Position numbers and translations under genes: made by a program
The notes under the pieces: generated by a model
The model's database searches: none
Told to the model about the DNA's origin: nothing
Seen by the model: the letters and a program-made list of their open reading frames with translations, nothing else
NCBI RefSeq assembly: GCF_002243345.2
Contig: NZ_CP022655.2
Coordinates: 5,078,001-5,142,000 of the forward strand
DNA length: 64,000 nt
Source: Paenibacillus sp. RUD330
GTDB lineage: Bacteria; Bacillota; Bacilli; Paenibacillales; Paenibacillaceae
Direction: 5' to 3'
Shown here: positions 45,955-55,259 of the stretch, in pieces
Layout of the letters: each line of letters begins with the position of its first letter
Numbering within the stretch: position 1 is the first letter of the stretch

Positions 45955-47451
45955 CTATCTGGCGCCGTCCCTGTATTCCTTGGGCGTTTTCCCCGTGGCC
46001 CGCTTGAACGCCTTGGTGAAATAGGCGGGATCGGTGTAGCCCGACAGCTCGCCGACCTCGTAGGTTTTCAGCTCCGGCCGTTCCTTCAGCAGCTTCTTGG
46101 CCTGCTCGATCCGCACGGAGATCGCATAATCGGTTATCGTTTCTCCCGTTTCGCTCTTGAACAGCTTGCTGAGATAACTCGGCGTCAGATGCACCAGATC
46201 GGCCAGCTTCTGCAGGTCGAGCTCCTCGCTGTAATGCTCGTGCAAATAGGCTTTGACGGTTTCGACCGACCGGCTTTCATGCCGCTGGTCCTTGACCCTG
46301 CGCAGCCCTTCCTGGAAAATCTCCCGAAGCGCCGCCGCGTAGCGCTGCCACTCGGGTAAGCTGCCGGGCTGCGGCAAGGAATGGCTTGCGGACTCCTTCC
46401 GTTCCGTCAGCCCCTCCTCCAGGGAGGCGGCTGCTTCCGCTGCCGCATCCGCAAGGCCGCTCCACGCCATGCGCAGCTTTCCAGCTTCCCGGATCCATTC
46501 GTCCAGCGCTGCGGACGCGCCGTCGAGATCGCCCGCTTTGACGGCTCCTTTGGCCTTGTCTAGCCATCTGCGGAGCGGCTCCGGGTCGGCCTGCCGCTGA
46601 GGCGCGGGGGCGAATGCGGCGACGGGCTGTCCAGACGGAGCATACCAGGCGTTATGGCAGGCGGCCTCCGCTTCCCTGTACGCTTGGCCCAAGCCGGATC
46701 CGCCGCTGTAGACGCCTCCCGTCCCGATGCGGGCTTCCATCGAGATCGGCAGCCTGCCCAGCAGCGTCACCGCGAGCTCTCGGGCCGTATCGGCGTGGTC
46801 GCCTTTGCGCAGGCCGATCAGCAGAGCGACGCTTCCTCCCTCCCGCACGAGAGCGAGGCTGTCCCTGCGCAGCTCCGCCGCGGCCCGGCGCAGCTCCTCC
46901 CCGTCCAGCCCGGGAAGGACATGCAGCACCATGAACGCATACATGCCCCGGATCAGCGGCAGCTCGTCGAGCTGGTCGCATGCCGACTGCCATACCGGAC
47001 GCGGAATCCGCGACGAGTCTGCGGACAGCATCAGCTCCAGCAGCGATTCCGGATGGAAAGGCTGCCGTCCGCGCTGCTCGCCGACCTTGCCCTCCACCCT
47101 TTCCAGCAGCCGCTCCAGCTCCTCCTGATTGACGGGCTTGAGCAGATAGTCCTCCACGCCGCAGCGAAGAGCTTCGCGGGCGTAATTGAAGTCGTTGTGG
47201 CCGCTCAGGATGGCGATATGAACGGCGCTTCCCCGGCTGCGCAGCTCCGCGGCCAGCTGGAGGCCGTCCATCTGCGGCATGCGGATGTCGGTGATGAGCA
47301 GGTCCGCACCGGATTCCTCCAGCCGGCTGAGCGCCTCCCTCGCGCTTCCCCAGACGCCGACAACGCTATAAGCGGGATTGGTCCGCTCGATGATCTTCGC
47401 CAGGCCAAGACGGATCTTCTCCTCGTCGTCTACAACGGCTACTTTGATCAT
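45955..47451 (-). CDS. Response regulator, REC plus AraC-type output
   Basis: A 498-aa YesN-type regulator. The receiver domain (1-120) has the acidic pair DDEE near residues 8-11, phospho-acceptor Asp55 in LLITDIRMPQMDG and the Lys of YLLKPV. A long middle region precedes two AraC helix-turn-helices from about residue 400 (LDLQKLADLVHLTPSYLSKLFKSETGETITDY and the YEVGELSGYTDPAYFTKAFKRATGKTPKEYR half). The ATG overlaps the kinase stop (ATGA). It probably activates the transport and enzyme genes downstream. Confidence 0.94.
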   Translation of the reverse strand: MIKVAVVDDEEKIRLGLAKIIERTNPAYSVVGVWGSAREALSRLEESGADLLITDIRMPQMDGLQLAAELRSRGSAVHIAILSGHNDFNYAREALRCGVEDYLLKPVNQEELERLLERVEGKVGEQRGRQPFHPESLLELMLSADSSRIPRPVWQSACDQLDELPLIRGMYAFMVLHVLPGLDGEELRRAAAELRRDSLALVREGGSVALLIGLRKGDHADTARELAVTLLGRLPISMEARIGTGGVYSGGSGLGQAYREAEAACHNAWYAPSGQPVAAFAPAPQRQADPEPLRRWLDKAKGAVKAGDLDGASAALDEWIREAGKLRMAWSGLADAAAEAAASLEEGLTERKESASHSLPQPGSLPEWQRYAAALREIFQEGLRRVKDQRHESRSVETVKAYLHEHYSEELDLQKLADLVHLTPSYLSKLFKSETGETITDYAISVRIEQAKKLLKERPELKTYEVGELSGYTDPAYFTKAFKRATGKTPKEYRDGAR

Positions 47452-49358
47452 GGTCCTTCCTCCTCCCCTCTTCCGGCTGCGCTTTCCGGCGACAGCAGCG
47501 CCGTATCCGGAATTCTCATGGTGACGCAAGTTCCCTTGGACGGCTCTCCGTCCACTTTCAGTCCGCTGGAGGGTCCGTAACGCAGCTGAAGCCGCTCCTG
47601 CACGTTGCGCAGGCCGATTCCTCCGGCGTACGGGTCAGGCTCGCCTTCCGGCTCCCCCGGCTGCAGACGGCTGCGCACAAGCGCCAGCTCCTCCTCCGCG
47701 AGACCCCGGCCGTCATCGCAGATGATGAACAGGCGGTCGGTTCCCTCCACGCGCGTCTCGATCTTGATGTTCAGCCATTCCCGCTCGTCGTCGAAGCCGT
47801 GCAGCACCGCATTTTCCACGATCGGCTGGAAGATCAGCTTCATGACGTTCGTGTCGGCATGCCGGGCATCCGGCGTGATGTCCAGCCGGAACCGGGCTCC
47901 GTAGCGGTGGTTCATCAGCTCGATGTACTGCTCGAGATGCTCCCACTCCCTGGCGACGGATACGAGGTTGTCCCCCGCATGGAGACTGTACCGCAGCTGC
48001 TCGCCGAGCAGCTGCACCATGCGGCTTACCTCCGCATCGTCGTTGAGGATCGCCGTCATGCGGATCGATTCCAGCGTATTGTAGATGAAATGCGGGTTGA
48101 TCTGCCGCTGCAGATTCTCCAGCTGCGCCTCCGTCCGGCGCTTCTCGATCCGGTAGATGTTGTCGATCAGCTCGCGGATTCTCGCGACCATGCGGTTGAA
48201 GGCGTGTCCGACCATGCCGGCTTCGTCGCGGCGCCTGACCGGGAACTGGACGTCGAAGTTGCCTCCCTGCACTTGCCGCATGAGGCCGATGATGGAACGA
48301 AGCGGCTTGGTCAAAGCCAGAATCAGAACCAGCGTGATGACCAGCGCCGCGGCCATGGACAGTCCGGCGGCGGCCAGGCTGTACATGCGGTTGCGCGCCG
48401 CGTCCTCCACCAGATGCTTTTGCGGGACGGTGATGAGCAGCTTCCAGCCCGTCTCGGGAGACTGCCGGTAGATGACGAGGTTCTCTTCCCCGGCCACTTC
48501 CGTCCGGAAGCTTCCCGATGCCCCCTTCGCTTGCTTCAGCAGCGGCGTCTGCCCGAGATTCTGGGCCAGGAACTGGCGCTCGCTGTCGTAGATGATGTTG
48601 CCCTCTTCATCGGCGATGATCGTTGTGCCCCGGGTCGCTTCGTCGAGATCCGTCACCATGTTTTCGATGACCCCGATGTTGGCGTCGACGGCGATGAGGC
48701 CGACCGAGTTGAAGGAGGTCGTGATGATGTCCCGGACGACCGTGAACACATACTGCTTGTTGTGCGAGTTGCTCGTCACCGCCTGCGTGCTGACCAGCAC
48801 CGGAGTTCCGTTCCGAGCCTGCGCGAGCTGCTTCCAGCGGGCGTAGGTCTCGCGCAGGTCGTTGCGCACGCCGCCGCTCTTGACCGCGGTATAGGGGTTG
48901 CCCAGCTTGTCGAACAGGTACACGTTGCTGGACCCTTCCTTGAGATTGTTCATGAAATAGATGCTGCTTTCGATTTCGCGCTGGATCTTCAGCTTGAAGC
49001 TCCGTTCCTCCCACTGATAGGAAGGATCGCTGTCCGGATTTTCCCCCCGGTGGTTTTCATAAAAAAGATTGGACTGCTCGAGCCCGCTCTGAATTTCGTC
49101 GAGATACGCCGGGATGATGGAAATCTGCTTCATATCGTGGATGTAGTCGTCCAGCGAATTCATCATTTTGCCGGAAATCTGGGAGGCGAACGTGATCGTA
49201 TTGTTCTCGATCGTGCGGAAATTATGGGAGGCGGACACATACGTAATGACCGCAATCGGCAGCAGCACGACGAACACGTATACGATGAACAGCCTTGCCT
49301 CCATCCGATGCCAGAGGGGATCGAGCCGGAGCTTCAGGCGGCTCAGCAAGCCGCTCAT
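47448..49358 (-). CDS. YesM-type sensor histidine kinase
   Basis: A 636-aa membrane kinase. Helix 1 (residues 23-42) and helix 2 (about 326-350) bracket an extracellular sensor of the dCache type (YDSERQFLAQNL, VIYRQSPETGWKLLITVP). HAMP follows, then the His_kinase domain with QINPHFIYNTLESIR (His423) and ATP-binding boxes IVENAVLHGF, DDGRGL and GIGLRNVQERL. The ATG at 49358 overlaps the LacI stop; an ATG at 49370 is an alternative. It probably senses the extracellular sugar or its binding protein. Confidence 0.93.
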   Translation of the reverse strand: MSGLLSRLKLRLDPLWHRMEARLFIVYVFVVLLPIAVITYVSASHNFRTIENNTITFASQISGKMMNSLDDYIHDMKQISIIPAYLDEIQSGLEQSNLFYENHRGENPDSDPSYQWEERSFKLKIQREIESSIYFMNNLKEGSSNVYLFDKLGNPYTAVKSGGVRNDLRETYARWKQLAQARNGTPVLVSTQAVTSNSHNKQYVFTVVRDIITTSFNSVGLIAVDANIGVIENMVTDLDEATRGTTIIADEEGNIIYDSERQFLAQNLGQTPLLKQAKGASGSFRTEVAGEENLVIYRQSPETGWKLLITVPQKHLVEDAARNRMYSLAAAGLSMAAALVITLVLILALTKPLRSIIGLMRQVQGGNFDVQFPVRRRDEAGMVGHAFNRMVARIRELIDNIYRIEKRRTEAQLENLQRQINPHFIYNTLESIRMTAILNDDAEVSRMVQLLGEQLRYSLHAGDNLVSVAREWEHLEQYIELMNHRYGARFRLDITPDARHADTNVMKLIFQPIVENAVLHGFDDEREWLNIKIETRVEGTDRLFIICDDGRGLAEEELALVRSRLQPGEPEGEPDPYAGGIGLRNVQERLQLRYGPSSGLKVDGEPSKGTCVTMRIPDTALLSPESAAGRGEEEGP

Positions 49359-50428
49359 AACCTCGGACATGCCGCCGTCGAGCGGCGGATGACCAGCTCG
49401 CCGGTCAGCAGCACCTTCTCCACGGGGTTCGCCGGCTGCTCGGCCCGGCGCAGCAGCGCCTCCACGGCCCTCCGTCCCATCCCGTGCTTGTGCACATGGA
49501 CCGTCGTCAGCGTCGGGCTCGAGAGCGCCGCATCCTGAATGTCGTCGAACCCGGTGACGGACACGTCTCCCGGCACGGAAATCCCCATCCGGGCAAGCAG
49601 CGTCATGACGCACATGGCGATGGAGTCGTTGGCGCAGGAGAAGGCGGTCGGCATCCTGCCTTCCCTCGCCAGCTCCTGCAGCATCGGCTCCAGCGCTTCC
49701 GTCATCTCCGAACGGTTATGTCCCCGCACGGTCAGCAGCCCGTCATGCTGGCCCGAGACGTCCAGCCCATGCTCCTCCAGCATGGAGCGGAAGCCGAACC
49801 AGCGGTCGTAGAAGCTGCGCGAGTACGACAGGTTGCCGACAAACTGCAGCTTGCGGTGGCCGAGGCCGATCACATAATGGACGATGCGCCTCATCCATTC
49901 GAAGTTGTTCATCGACAGCACATCCGTCGGGATAAGCGGCTCCTCGTGGTCGATCAGCACCATCGGAATGCCGAGATTACGGATCTCCAGCAGGCTTGGA
50001 TAGGAGATGAGACCGACCCCGATCAGCCCCAGCACCCCTCTGGGATTGATCATTGTGGAGAACTGGCTCGTAATCTGCTCCGTCACCAGCATCGTGCCGA
50101 TTCCGCGCTCGTCCAGCTCCTCCTGGGCGCCTTCGATGATGCGTCCCCAGTAGTACGACTGCCGGGTCTGAAAGCGGACGTTCGGGACGAGGATGATCAC
50201 TTGCTTGTTGATGTGCACGGACTTGCCCTCATACACCGGTGTCTGGACGACGTCCGCGGCCGCCGCGTCCCGCGCGGGGAACTTGTACCCGAGCTGGATG
50301 GCCGCCTGCACGATCCGGTCCCTCGTCTCGGGCTTGACGCCTCCCTTGCCGGACAGGGCTTTGGATACGGCGAACTTCGACATCCCGACATGGTCGGCAA
50401 TATCCTGCATCGTCACTTTGGCATTCAT
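49355..50428 (-). CDS. LacI-family transcriptional regulator
   Basis: A 357-aa regulator with an N-terminal helix-turn-helix and hinge (VTMQDIADHVGMSKFAVSKALSGKGGVKPETRDRI) and a periplasmic-binding-protein-like effector domain (ANDSIAMCVMTLLARMGISVPGDVSVTGFDD). It is the first gene of a coupled operon with the kinase and response regulator, an unusual three-layer arrangement. The start at 50428 has GGGCGGG upstream; an ATG at 50443 lacks a site. A LacI-like palindrome lies upstream. Confidence 0.94.
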   Translation of the reverse strand: MNAKVTMQDIADHVGMSKFAVSKALSGKGGVKPETRDRIVQAAIQLGYKFPARDAAAADVVQTPVYEGKSVHINKQVIILVPNVRFQTRQSYYWGRIIEGAQEELDERGIGTMLVTEQITSQFSTMINPRGVLGLIGVGLISYPSLLEIRNLGIPMVLIDHEEPLIPTDVLSMNNFEWMRRIVHYVIGLGHRKLQFVGNLSYSRSFYDRWFGFRSMLEEHGLDVSGQHDGLLTVRGHNRSEMTEALEPMLQELAREGRMPTAFSCANDSIAMCVMTLLARMGISVPGDVSVTGFDDIQDAALSSPTLTTVHVHKHGMGRRAVEALLRRAEQPANPVEKVLLTGELVIRRSTAACPRL

Positions 50429-50496
50429 ATCGAACCCGCCCATCTGTTAGGTTGTTAGGTTGATTGTCTTTTTGCAAGCTAACAGCTATGATACCA

Positions 50497-50511
50497 CGAA
50501 ACGCCGTTTCG
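50497..50511 (-). promoter_or_regulatory. Putative LacI-type operator
   Basis: CGAAAC and GTTTCG flank a three-base centre, forming a palindrome just upstream of a TATCAT -10-like sequence and about 70 bp before the LacI start. It could mediate autoregulation. Confidence 0.4.
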
Positions 50512-50614
50512 ATTTCCACCTATAGAATTTCAATCATTGCCGGAATCATCCGAACATGGGGCTAGGCCTACTGCCAGCCTCATCCGCGGGCAGCCCCGGC
50601 CGGGAACCCAGGCT

Positions 50615-50657
50615 CAAAAAAACCGATCCTGCAATCCCCAAGGGAAATCAGAATCGG
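50615..50657 (-). terminator. Terminator after DUF72 gene
   Basis: CCGATTCTG pairs with CAGGATCGG, with an inner TCCC/GGGA pair, followed by TTTTTTT on the minus strand. Confidence 0.85.
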
Positions 50658-50677
50658 CGTCGTTCTTCATGCGATCT

Positions 50678-51550
50678 TCAAAACAGCTCCAATTGCTCCA
50701 CATCCGGATCCGCTTCTTCGGGAGCAGCGGGAAGAGCCGGAAGCGGCTGCCCCAGCAGGCTCATCAGCTCCCTGGCGTTGTCCGCCGCGTCGCCGCCGGA
50801 GTTGTTGTTGAAGATGACGGCAACCCGCTCCGACTGCTTCTCCAGCCTCGCCAGCCGTTCGGCCCATTCCTCCAGCTCCTCCGTGCTGTACCGGTACAAA
50901 TAGCGGACCTCCCGCCAGTTCGGACGCCCGGATGAATGCCAGCCGGATACGTTGCGCCCGTGCAGCCGCACGAGCGTGAAGCCGCTGTCCGTCGCTTCCT
51001 CGACGATCGGTACCGAGCCTTCCCCCGCCTGCGGCTCGTCGCAGACGGAATGATGCCAGCCATGCTCCCGCATGAATGCCAGCGTCTTCTCCCTCATACC
51101 CGGAACGAACCAGCTCTGATGCCGGAATTCGAGCGCGCAGGGCAATCCGTCCATGCGGGCTTTGGCCTCGCGAAGCACGGCGACGTTCTCCCTCGTGCAA
51201 TCGAACCAGGGCGGATACTGGAACAAGACGCAGCCGAGCTTGCCTGCCTCTATCATCGGCGTCAGAGCAAGCTTGAAATCGGCGAACATCGCGTCCTCGT
51301 CCGGATACGGGATCTTGCCGCGGGAATGGCCGGTCATGCCCTGGTAAGCCTTGACGATGAAGCGGAACGCATCCGGGGTGTCCGCCGTCCATTTCTCCAT
51401 ATTCCGCTTGGGCTGCACCGCATAGAAGCTGCTGTCCACTTCCACGGCGCCAAAAAGCATTCCGTAAGCGTGGAGCTTGTTCCGTGCGCTTTCCTTGGTC
51501 GGATAGAGCTTGTCGTGATCTCCCCAGCCCGCGAGTCCGATCGTGATCAT
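50678..51550 (-). CDS. DUF72 family protein
   Basis: A 290-aa TIM-barrel protein of the YecE/DUF72 family, whose reaction is unknown. It begins MITIGLAGWGDHDKLYP and has EVDSSFYAVQP, FRFIVKAYQGMTG, LFQYPPWF, ALEFRHQSWF and the C-terminal IFNNNSGGDAADNARELMSLLG, all typical. AGAAGGGA precedes the ATG at 51550. It is a single-gene unit. Confidence 0.93.
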   Translation of the reverse strand: MITIGLAGWGDHDKLYPTKESARNKLHAYGMLFGAVEVDSSFYAVQPKRNMEKWTADTPDAFRFIVKAYQGMTGHSRGKIPYPDEDAMFADFKLALTPMIEAGKLGCVLFQYPPWFDCTRENVAVLREAKARMDGLPCALEFRHQSWFVPGMREKTLAFMREHGWHHSVCDEPQAGEGSVPIVEEATDSGFTLVRLHGRNVSGWHSSGRPNWREVRYLYRYSTEELEEWAERLARLEKQSERVAVIFNNNSGGDAADNARELMSLLGQPLPALPAAPEEADPDVEQLELF

Positions 51551-51657
51551 CGCTTCCCTTCTCCTCTCCGCAAACTCACATTTCCTGTCATGCCCGACAG
51601 CCGCATAGGAATAGAATAACCACGAAAGCATCCTAACTTAACGAGGGTGGTGTCGGG

Positions 51658-51924
51658 ATGACATTCGTATGGGCCGCAATCGTCGTGCTGGTTGTGGGAG
51701 CGATTCTTTTCATCAGCATCAAGGCCGGCAAAGGGTGGGTTCTGGCCAAGTCGGAGAGCAGCGTCCGGGCCGACCGGCTGTACCGCCTGCAGGCCTATCT
51801 CCGGGATCATGGAATCAAGACCAAGCTGAGCGAGGAAGCCGGCAGCCTGCGCCTGCTTGTCCGCCGCGGCGAAGCGGAGCAGGCCCGCCGGCTGGCGGAG
51901 GCCTTCGATGACGAAGGCCATTGA
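51658..51924 (+). CDS. Small membrane-anchored protein, 88 aa
   Basis: One N-terminal membrane helix (FVWAAIVVLVVGAILFISI) is followed by a soluble domain: LYRLQAYLRDHGIKTKLSEEAGSLRLLVRRGEAEQARRLAEAF. The latter resembles the short DUF2007-type alpha/beta fold (a helix, strand, and helix with arginines). The start follows GAGGGTGGTG. The function is unknown. It is divergent from the DUF72 gene. Confidence 0.75.
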   Translation: MTFVWAAIVVLVVGAILFISIKAGKGWVLAKSESSVRADRLYRLQAYLRDHGIKTKLSEEAGSLRLLVRRGEAEQARRLAEAFDDEGH

Positions 51925-51972
51925 CGCCGGCTCAGGCAGGCTCCCGCCGGAGTCCGCAAGGCCATGCCGCCC

Positions 51973-52695
51973 CTATTCGGGCGGCGTCCCTTGGGGGGGC
52001 CGTCTGGACGGAGCTCCCTTCGGACGTCGGCCCGATTGCCGCCTGACCAGGCGATAGCCGAGGCGGATTCCGTTCATCATCCAGGGCGGAATGCGCAGCG
52101 ATCGGTCCGGCTTGGCGAATAAAGGCCGATAAAGGCCGTAGTAGGCTCTTTTCAAATCCGTCCACATGCTGCAGGGCTCCGGCTTCAAGAAATCGGATAC
52201 GTCGACGACGACTCCCCTTCCGTCGCTGACCATCACATTTTTCCCATGGACATCATGAGGGTTCAGTCCTCTCGAGGCTGCATAGGCGAGCGCATCGTCC
52301 ACGTCGGCGATCGCCCGCTCCGGAATGACAAGCCCTTCCAGCAGGCAGCGGTACAGCGTCACTCCCCGCAGCCGCTTCAGCAGCAGATATCGGGCTCCCT
52401 CGTGCTCTCCGGATGCATAACAGCGGCCATAAGCCGGGTGCTCCCCCAGCTTGCGGTAAACCTCCACTTCATCCTCCCAGCCCTCCCGGTCCGGGGCATA
52501 GACCTTGACCGCCAGCCCCTCGAGCTCCGGATGAGCCAGAACCGCGGCATAGTTGCCGCAGCCGAGCAGCTCCCAGCCCGGAGGGATATCCAGCGCCTGC
52601 ACCGGATGGCGCAGGCTCCCGCTCTCGAGCCTCAGCCCAGGCAGCAGCTCCGTGCGTATTCTTTCCTCGGCATGCCTTACTGCCTGCTGTTCCAT
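51973..52695 (-). CDS. Protein-kinase-like protein of the polysaccharide locus
   Basis: A 240-aa kinase-fold protein. The glycine-rich loop area is LLGCGNYAAVLAH, the ATP lysine is in GLAVKVYAPD, and the catalytic loop is LNPHDVHGKNVMV, followed by VVVDVSDF in place of the classical DFG. The catalytic aspartate lies in HDVHGKN. This is a RIO/lipopolysaccharide-kinase-like pattern; the substrate (sugar or protein) is unknown. The ATG at 52695 has GGAGGG seven bases upstream. The arginine-rich tail is unusual. Confidence 0.8.
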   Translation of the reverse strand: MEQQAVRHAEERIRTELLPGLRLESGSLRHPVQALDIPPGWELLGCGNYAAVLAHPELEGLAVKVYAPDREGWEDEVEVYRKLGEHPAYGRCYASGEHEGARYLLLKRLRGVTLYRCLLEGLVIPERAIADVDDALAYAASRGLNPHDVHGKNVMVSDGRGVVVDVSDFLKPEPCSMWTDLKRAYYGLYRPLFAKPDRSLRIPPWMMNGIRLGYRLVRRQSGRRPKGAPSRRPPQGTPPE

Positions 52696-52721
52696 TCGAT
52701 GTCCCTCCAAAATAAGAGAAG

Positions 52722-52753
52722 GCCCGCAAGCGGACTGCAGTCCGGCTACGGGC
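52722..52753 (-). terminator. Hairpin overlapping glycosyltransferase stop
   Basis: GCCCG/CGGGC and inner CGGACTGCAGTCCG form a stable stem with T-rich CTTCTCTTATTTT after it on the minus strand. Confidence 0.5.
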
Positions 52754-53705
52754 GATACATGCTGAACTTGCGTTGAAGCTTGAGCGGCAGCCGCTTGTGG
52801 TGGATGCCCAGCTTATAGCCGATCAGCTTGGCCGCATTTTCCGCCGCAAGGCGGGGAATCCGCAGCCACTTGCCGTCTCCCGCCAGCGACCTGAGCTGGG
52901 CCTTGACCAGTCCGGCCCCCTCCTTGCCGACGGAAGCGTAAGGGAGTATCCAGGACTGCTCCGCCATGGAGACGCCGTTGTCGTAAAACCGCTTGAACTG
53001 CTGCAGCGGCGTGTAGTCATGGGAATGCACAACGCGGGCTTCGGCATTGTAGGCGATCCGATAGCCCTTGAGCACGAGCTTCGCCGCCATGAAAAGGTCT
53101 TCGTTGAAATGCGTCGGCTCCTGGAATCCGCCCATCTCCGTGAACATGCCCCGGCGGATCGCCGAGCAGACGTTGGAGCAGAAGAAGGTTTTGATGCCGA
53201 GCGCGCCGAGATCCTCCCTCCCCTTCTGCCGGGATTCCGGAGGATAGTTGTATTCCCTCGACATGCGCTCCAGCTGATCGGCTTCGGGCCTCGCCAGCTG
53301 GCGGGCATAAGCATATCCGATGCCATCCTCGTGAAGCGACATGGCCAGCTGCTCCAGCAGCCGGTCGTCGCAAGGCATGGCGTCCTGGGTCATGAACAGC
53401 AGGATGCAGCCCGAAGCTTCCGCAGCCGCACGGTTGCGAGCGCCGCCATGGTCGAATTCCGAGCGCCGGATGGTCAGGACTCGGGCGCCTGCGCGATGAG
53501 CCGTCTCCGGAGTCCCGTCCGACGATTCCGTATCGATGACGATGATTTCGTATGGGGGAAGGGTCTGCCGCTTGAGCCGCTCCAGCAGCTCTCCGAATCC
53601 CGGACCGGCATTGCGCGTCGGAATGATGACCGAGATTCTGTCCGTCAGCCCCCGCGAATAAGGAAGGCCGGCAGCCGGGGAGTCGGCCCTGCTGTTAATA
53701 GGCAT
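52746..53705 (-). CDS. GT2 glycosyltransferase, rhamnosyltransferase-like
   Basis: A 319-aa GT-A family-2 enzyme. ISVIIPTRNAG opens the nucleotide-binding fold, with IDTESSDGTPE and the metal region FMTQDAMP replacing DXD. HFNEDLFMAAKLVLKG and VVHSHDYTPLQQFKRFYDNGV are typical of rhamnosyltransferase-like GT2 proteins. Its start overlaps the phosphotransferase stop by 11 bases, so the two are coupled. With rfbBD in the locus it may transfer rhamnose. Confidence 0.9.
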   Translation of the reverse strand: MPINSRADSPAAGLPYSRGLTDRISVIIPTRNAGPGFGELLERLKRQTLPPYEIIVIDTESSDGTPETAHRAGARVLTIRRSEFDHGGARNRAAAEASGCILLFMTQDAMPCDDRLLEQLAMSLHEDGIGYAYARQLARPEADQLERMSREYNYPPESRQKGREDLGALGIKTFFCSNVCSAIRRGMFTEMGGFQEPTHFNEDLFMAAKLVLKGYRIAYNAEARVVHSHDYTPLQQFKRFYDNGVSMAEQSWILPYASVGKEGAGLVKAQLRSLAGDGKWLRIPRLAAENAAKLIGYKLGIHHKRLPLKLQRKFSMYRP

Positions 53706-55128
53706 TTTTATGGATGAGTCCTTTCACGACGGTTTTGAAAATGATGCGGATATCGAAGAAGAAGCTCCAGTTCTCGATATAGAACAAGTCATGCCGTATC
53801 CGCTCGTCGATGGACGTATCCCCTCGCAGGCCGTTCGTCTGAGCCCAGCCGGTAATTCCCGGCCGGATATGATGCTTGACCATGTAGCGCGGCACTTCCT
53901 CCTTGAACTGCTCCACGAAGAAGGGACGTTCCGGACGGGGGCCGACTACGCTCATTTCTCCCCTCAGCACATTGAAGAACTGAGGAAGCTCGTCAAGGCT
54001 CGTGCTGCGCAGGAACGTGCCGAAGCGGGTGCGGCGCGGATCGTTCTTGACCGTCCAGGTGACGTCGGAAGCGACTCCGGCGCTGACCTTCATGGACCTG
54101 AACTTCAGCATATGGAAGCTGCGGCGGTTGAGCCCCACCCGCTCTTGCCGGAACAATACCGGTCCGGGAGAAGTCAGCTTGATGCCGACGGCGATCCCGA
54201 GCAGGATCGGGGACAGCAGAAGGATGGCGATAAGGGAAAACAGGATGTCAAAGGTTCGCTTGGCGATCCGGTTGCCCATCTCGTCCAGCGGCACGTCGCG
54301 GATGTTGATCAGCGGCACGCCCGCGAAATTGTCGAAGAACGGCTTGGCGGGCAGCAGATCGAAGTAATCGGGAATGATCAGCGTTTTGACGCCGGCCTTC
54401 TCGCAGATCTTGATAATGGAGCCGTACTTGGAGTGGGCATCCAGCGGGAGCGCCATGATGACCTCGTCGATCGTCGGATTGTCCGCCAGCATCTGCTCCA
54501 GATCCTCCAGCTTGCCGACAATCGGGCTGAGCGGCTCCGAGCTGTAGCTCCCAATCACCTCGGGTTCGTGCCGGACCTGGAAATCATCCAGGAAGCCGTA
54601 CACTTCATAACCGAGATCCGGATAGAGGCGCAGCTGGTCGTGGAAGCTCCGGCCGACGCTGCCCGCCCCCAGAATAAGCACGTAGCGCTTGTTGAATCCG
54701 CGCCGGCGGAATACGGTAAGCAGACGTTTGACCGCGAACCGGTACACGATCATCGCGAACAGGTTGAAAGCGAAGAAGATGGCCAGGAACTCCCTGGAAA
54801 TATGTACTTCCTTGCTGATGAACAAGAGGCTCAAGAGAAGCAGCAGGCTCAGGCACTGCACCTGGAAGATCTTGAGCACGTCGCGCGAGAAGTTCATCCG
54901 GCGCTTGGGCTGATAGAAGCTCGTATAGAACCCGATCAGGACGGCGGCGAATGCATAGACCGTGCTCCAGACGAGATAGGTCTTGAACGGAATCGTCTCG
55001 TAGGACGGCAGCAGTCCGCTGTGGAACTTGATCCAGTAGGCGATCAGAAATACGCCCAGCATGCAGACCAGATCCGCCAAAATGTATATTTGCGTCAAAA
55101 AACGCTGGTTTCTTCTCAACATAGTCAT
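53695..55128 (-). CDS. Undecaprenyl-phosphate sugar phosphotransferase (WcaJ type)
   Basis: This membrane enzyme starts repeat-unit synthesis by moving a sugar-1-phosphate, usually glucose, onto undecaprenyl phosphate. The 477-aa protein has four N-terminal helices, a CoA-binding-like domain (VLILGAGSVGRSFHDQLRL), a fifth helix at FDILFSLIAILLLSPILL and the catalytic domain with GPVLFRQERVGLNRRSFHMLKFRSM, SLDELPQFFNVLRGEMSVVGPRPERP and RPGITGWAQTNGLRGDTS. The start is uncertain among the closely spaced in-frame GTG/ATG codons at 55131, 55128 and 55122. Confidence 0.94.
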   Translation of the reverse strand: MTMLRRNQRFLTQIYILADLVCMLGVFLIAYWIKFHSGLLPSYETIPFKTYLVWSTVYAFAAVLIGFYTSFYQPKRRMNFSRDVLKIFQVQCLSLLLLLSLLFISKEVHISREFLAIFFAFNLFAMIVYRFAVKRLLTVFRRRGFNKRYVLILGAGSVGRSFHDQLRLYPDLGYEVYGFLDDFQVRHEPEVIGSYSSEPLSPIVGKLEDLEQMLADNPTIDEVIMALPLDAHSKYGSIIKICEKAGVKTLIIPDYFDLLPAKPFFDNFAGVPLINIRDVPLDEMGNRIAKRTFDILFSLIAILLLSPILLGIAVGIKLTSPGPVLFRQERVGLNRRSFHMLKFRSMKVSAGVASDVTWTVKNDPRRTRFGTFLRSTSLDELPQFFNVLRGEMSVVGPRPERPFFVEQFKEEVPRYMVKHHIRPGITGWAQTNGLRGDTSIDERIRHDLFYIENWSFFFDIRIIFKTVVKGLIHKNAY

Positions 55129-55259
55129 CACCGCAAATCTATAAGTCTAGCTATCTCACTAATTGTACCAAAAAAGGAGAAAGCCAGCTATCTATTCGAC
55201 GCGTCATGCGGCAAAAGGTTGCTGGCAATGAGAGGAGCCCCGGCCTGCAGGCCGGCGGA

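Noticed and set aside
47799-49538. A 579-codon plus-strand frame opposite the sensor kinase
   Set aside because: Antisense shadow without ribosome site or family motif.
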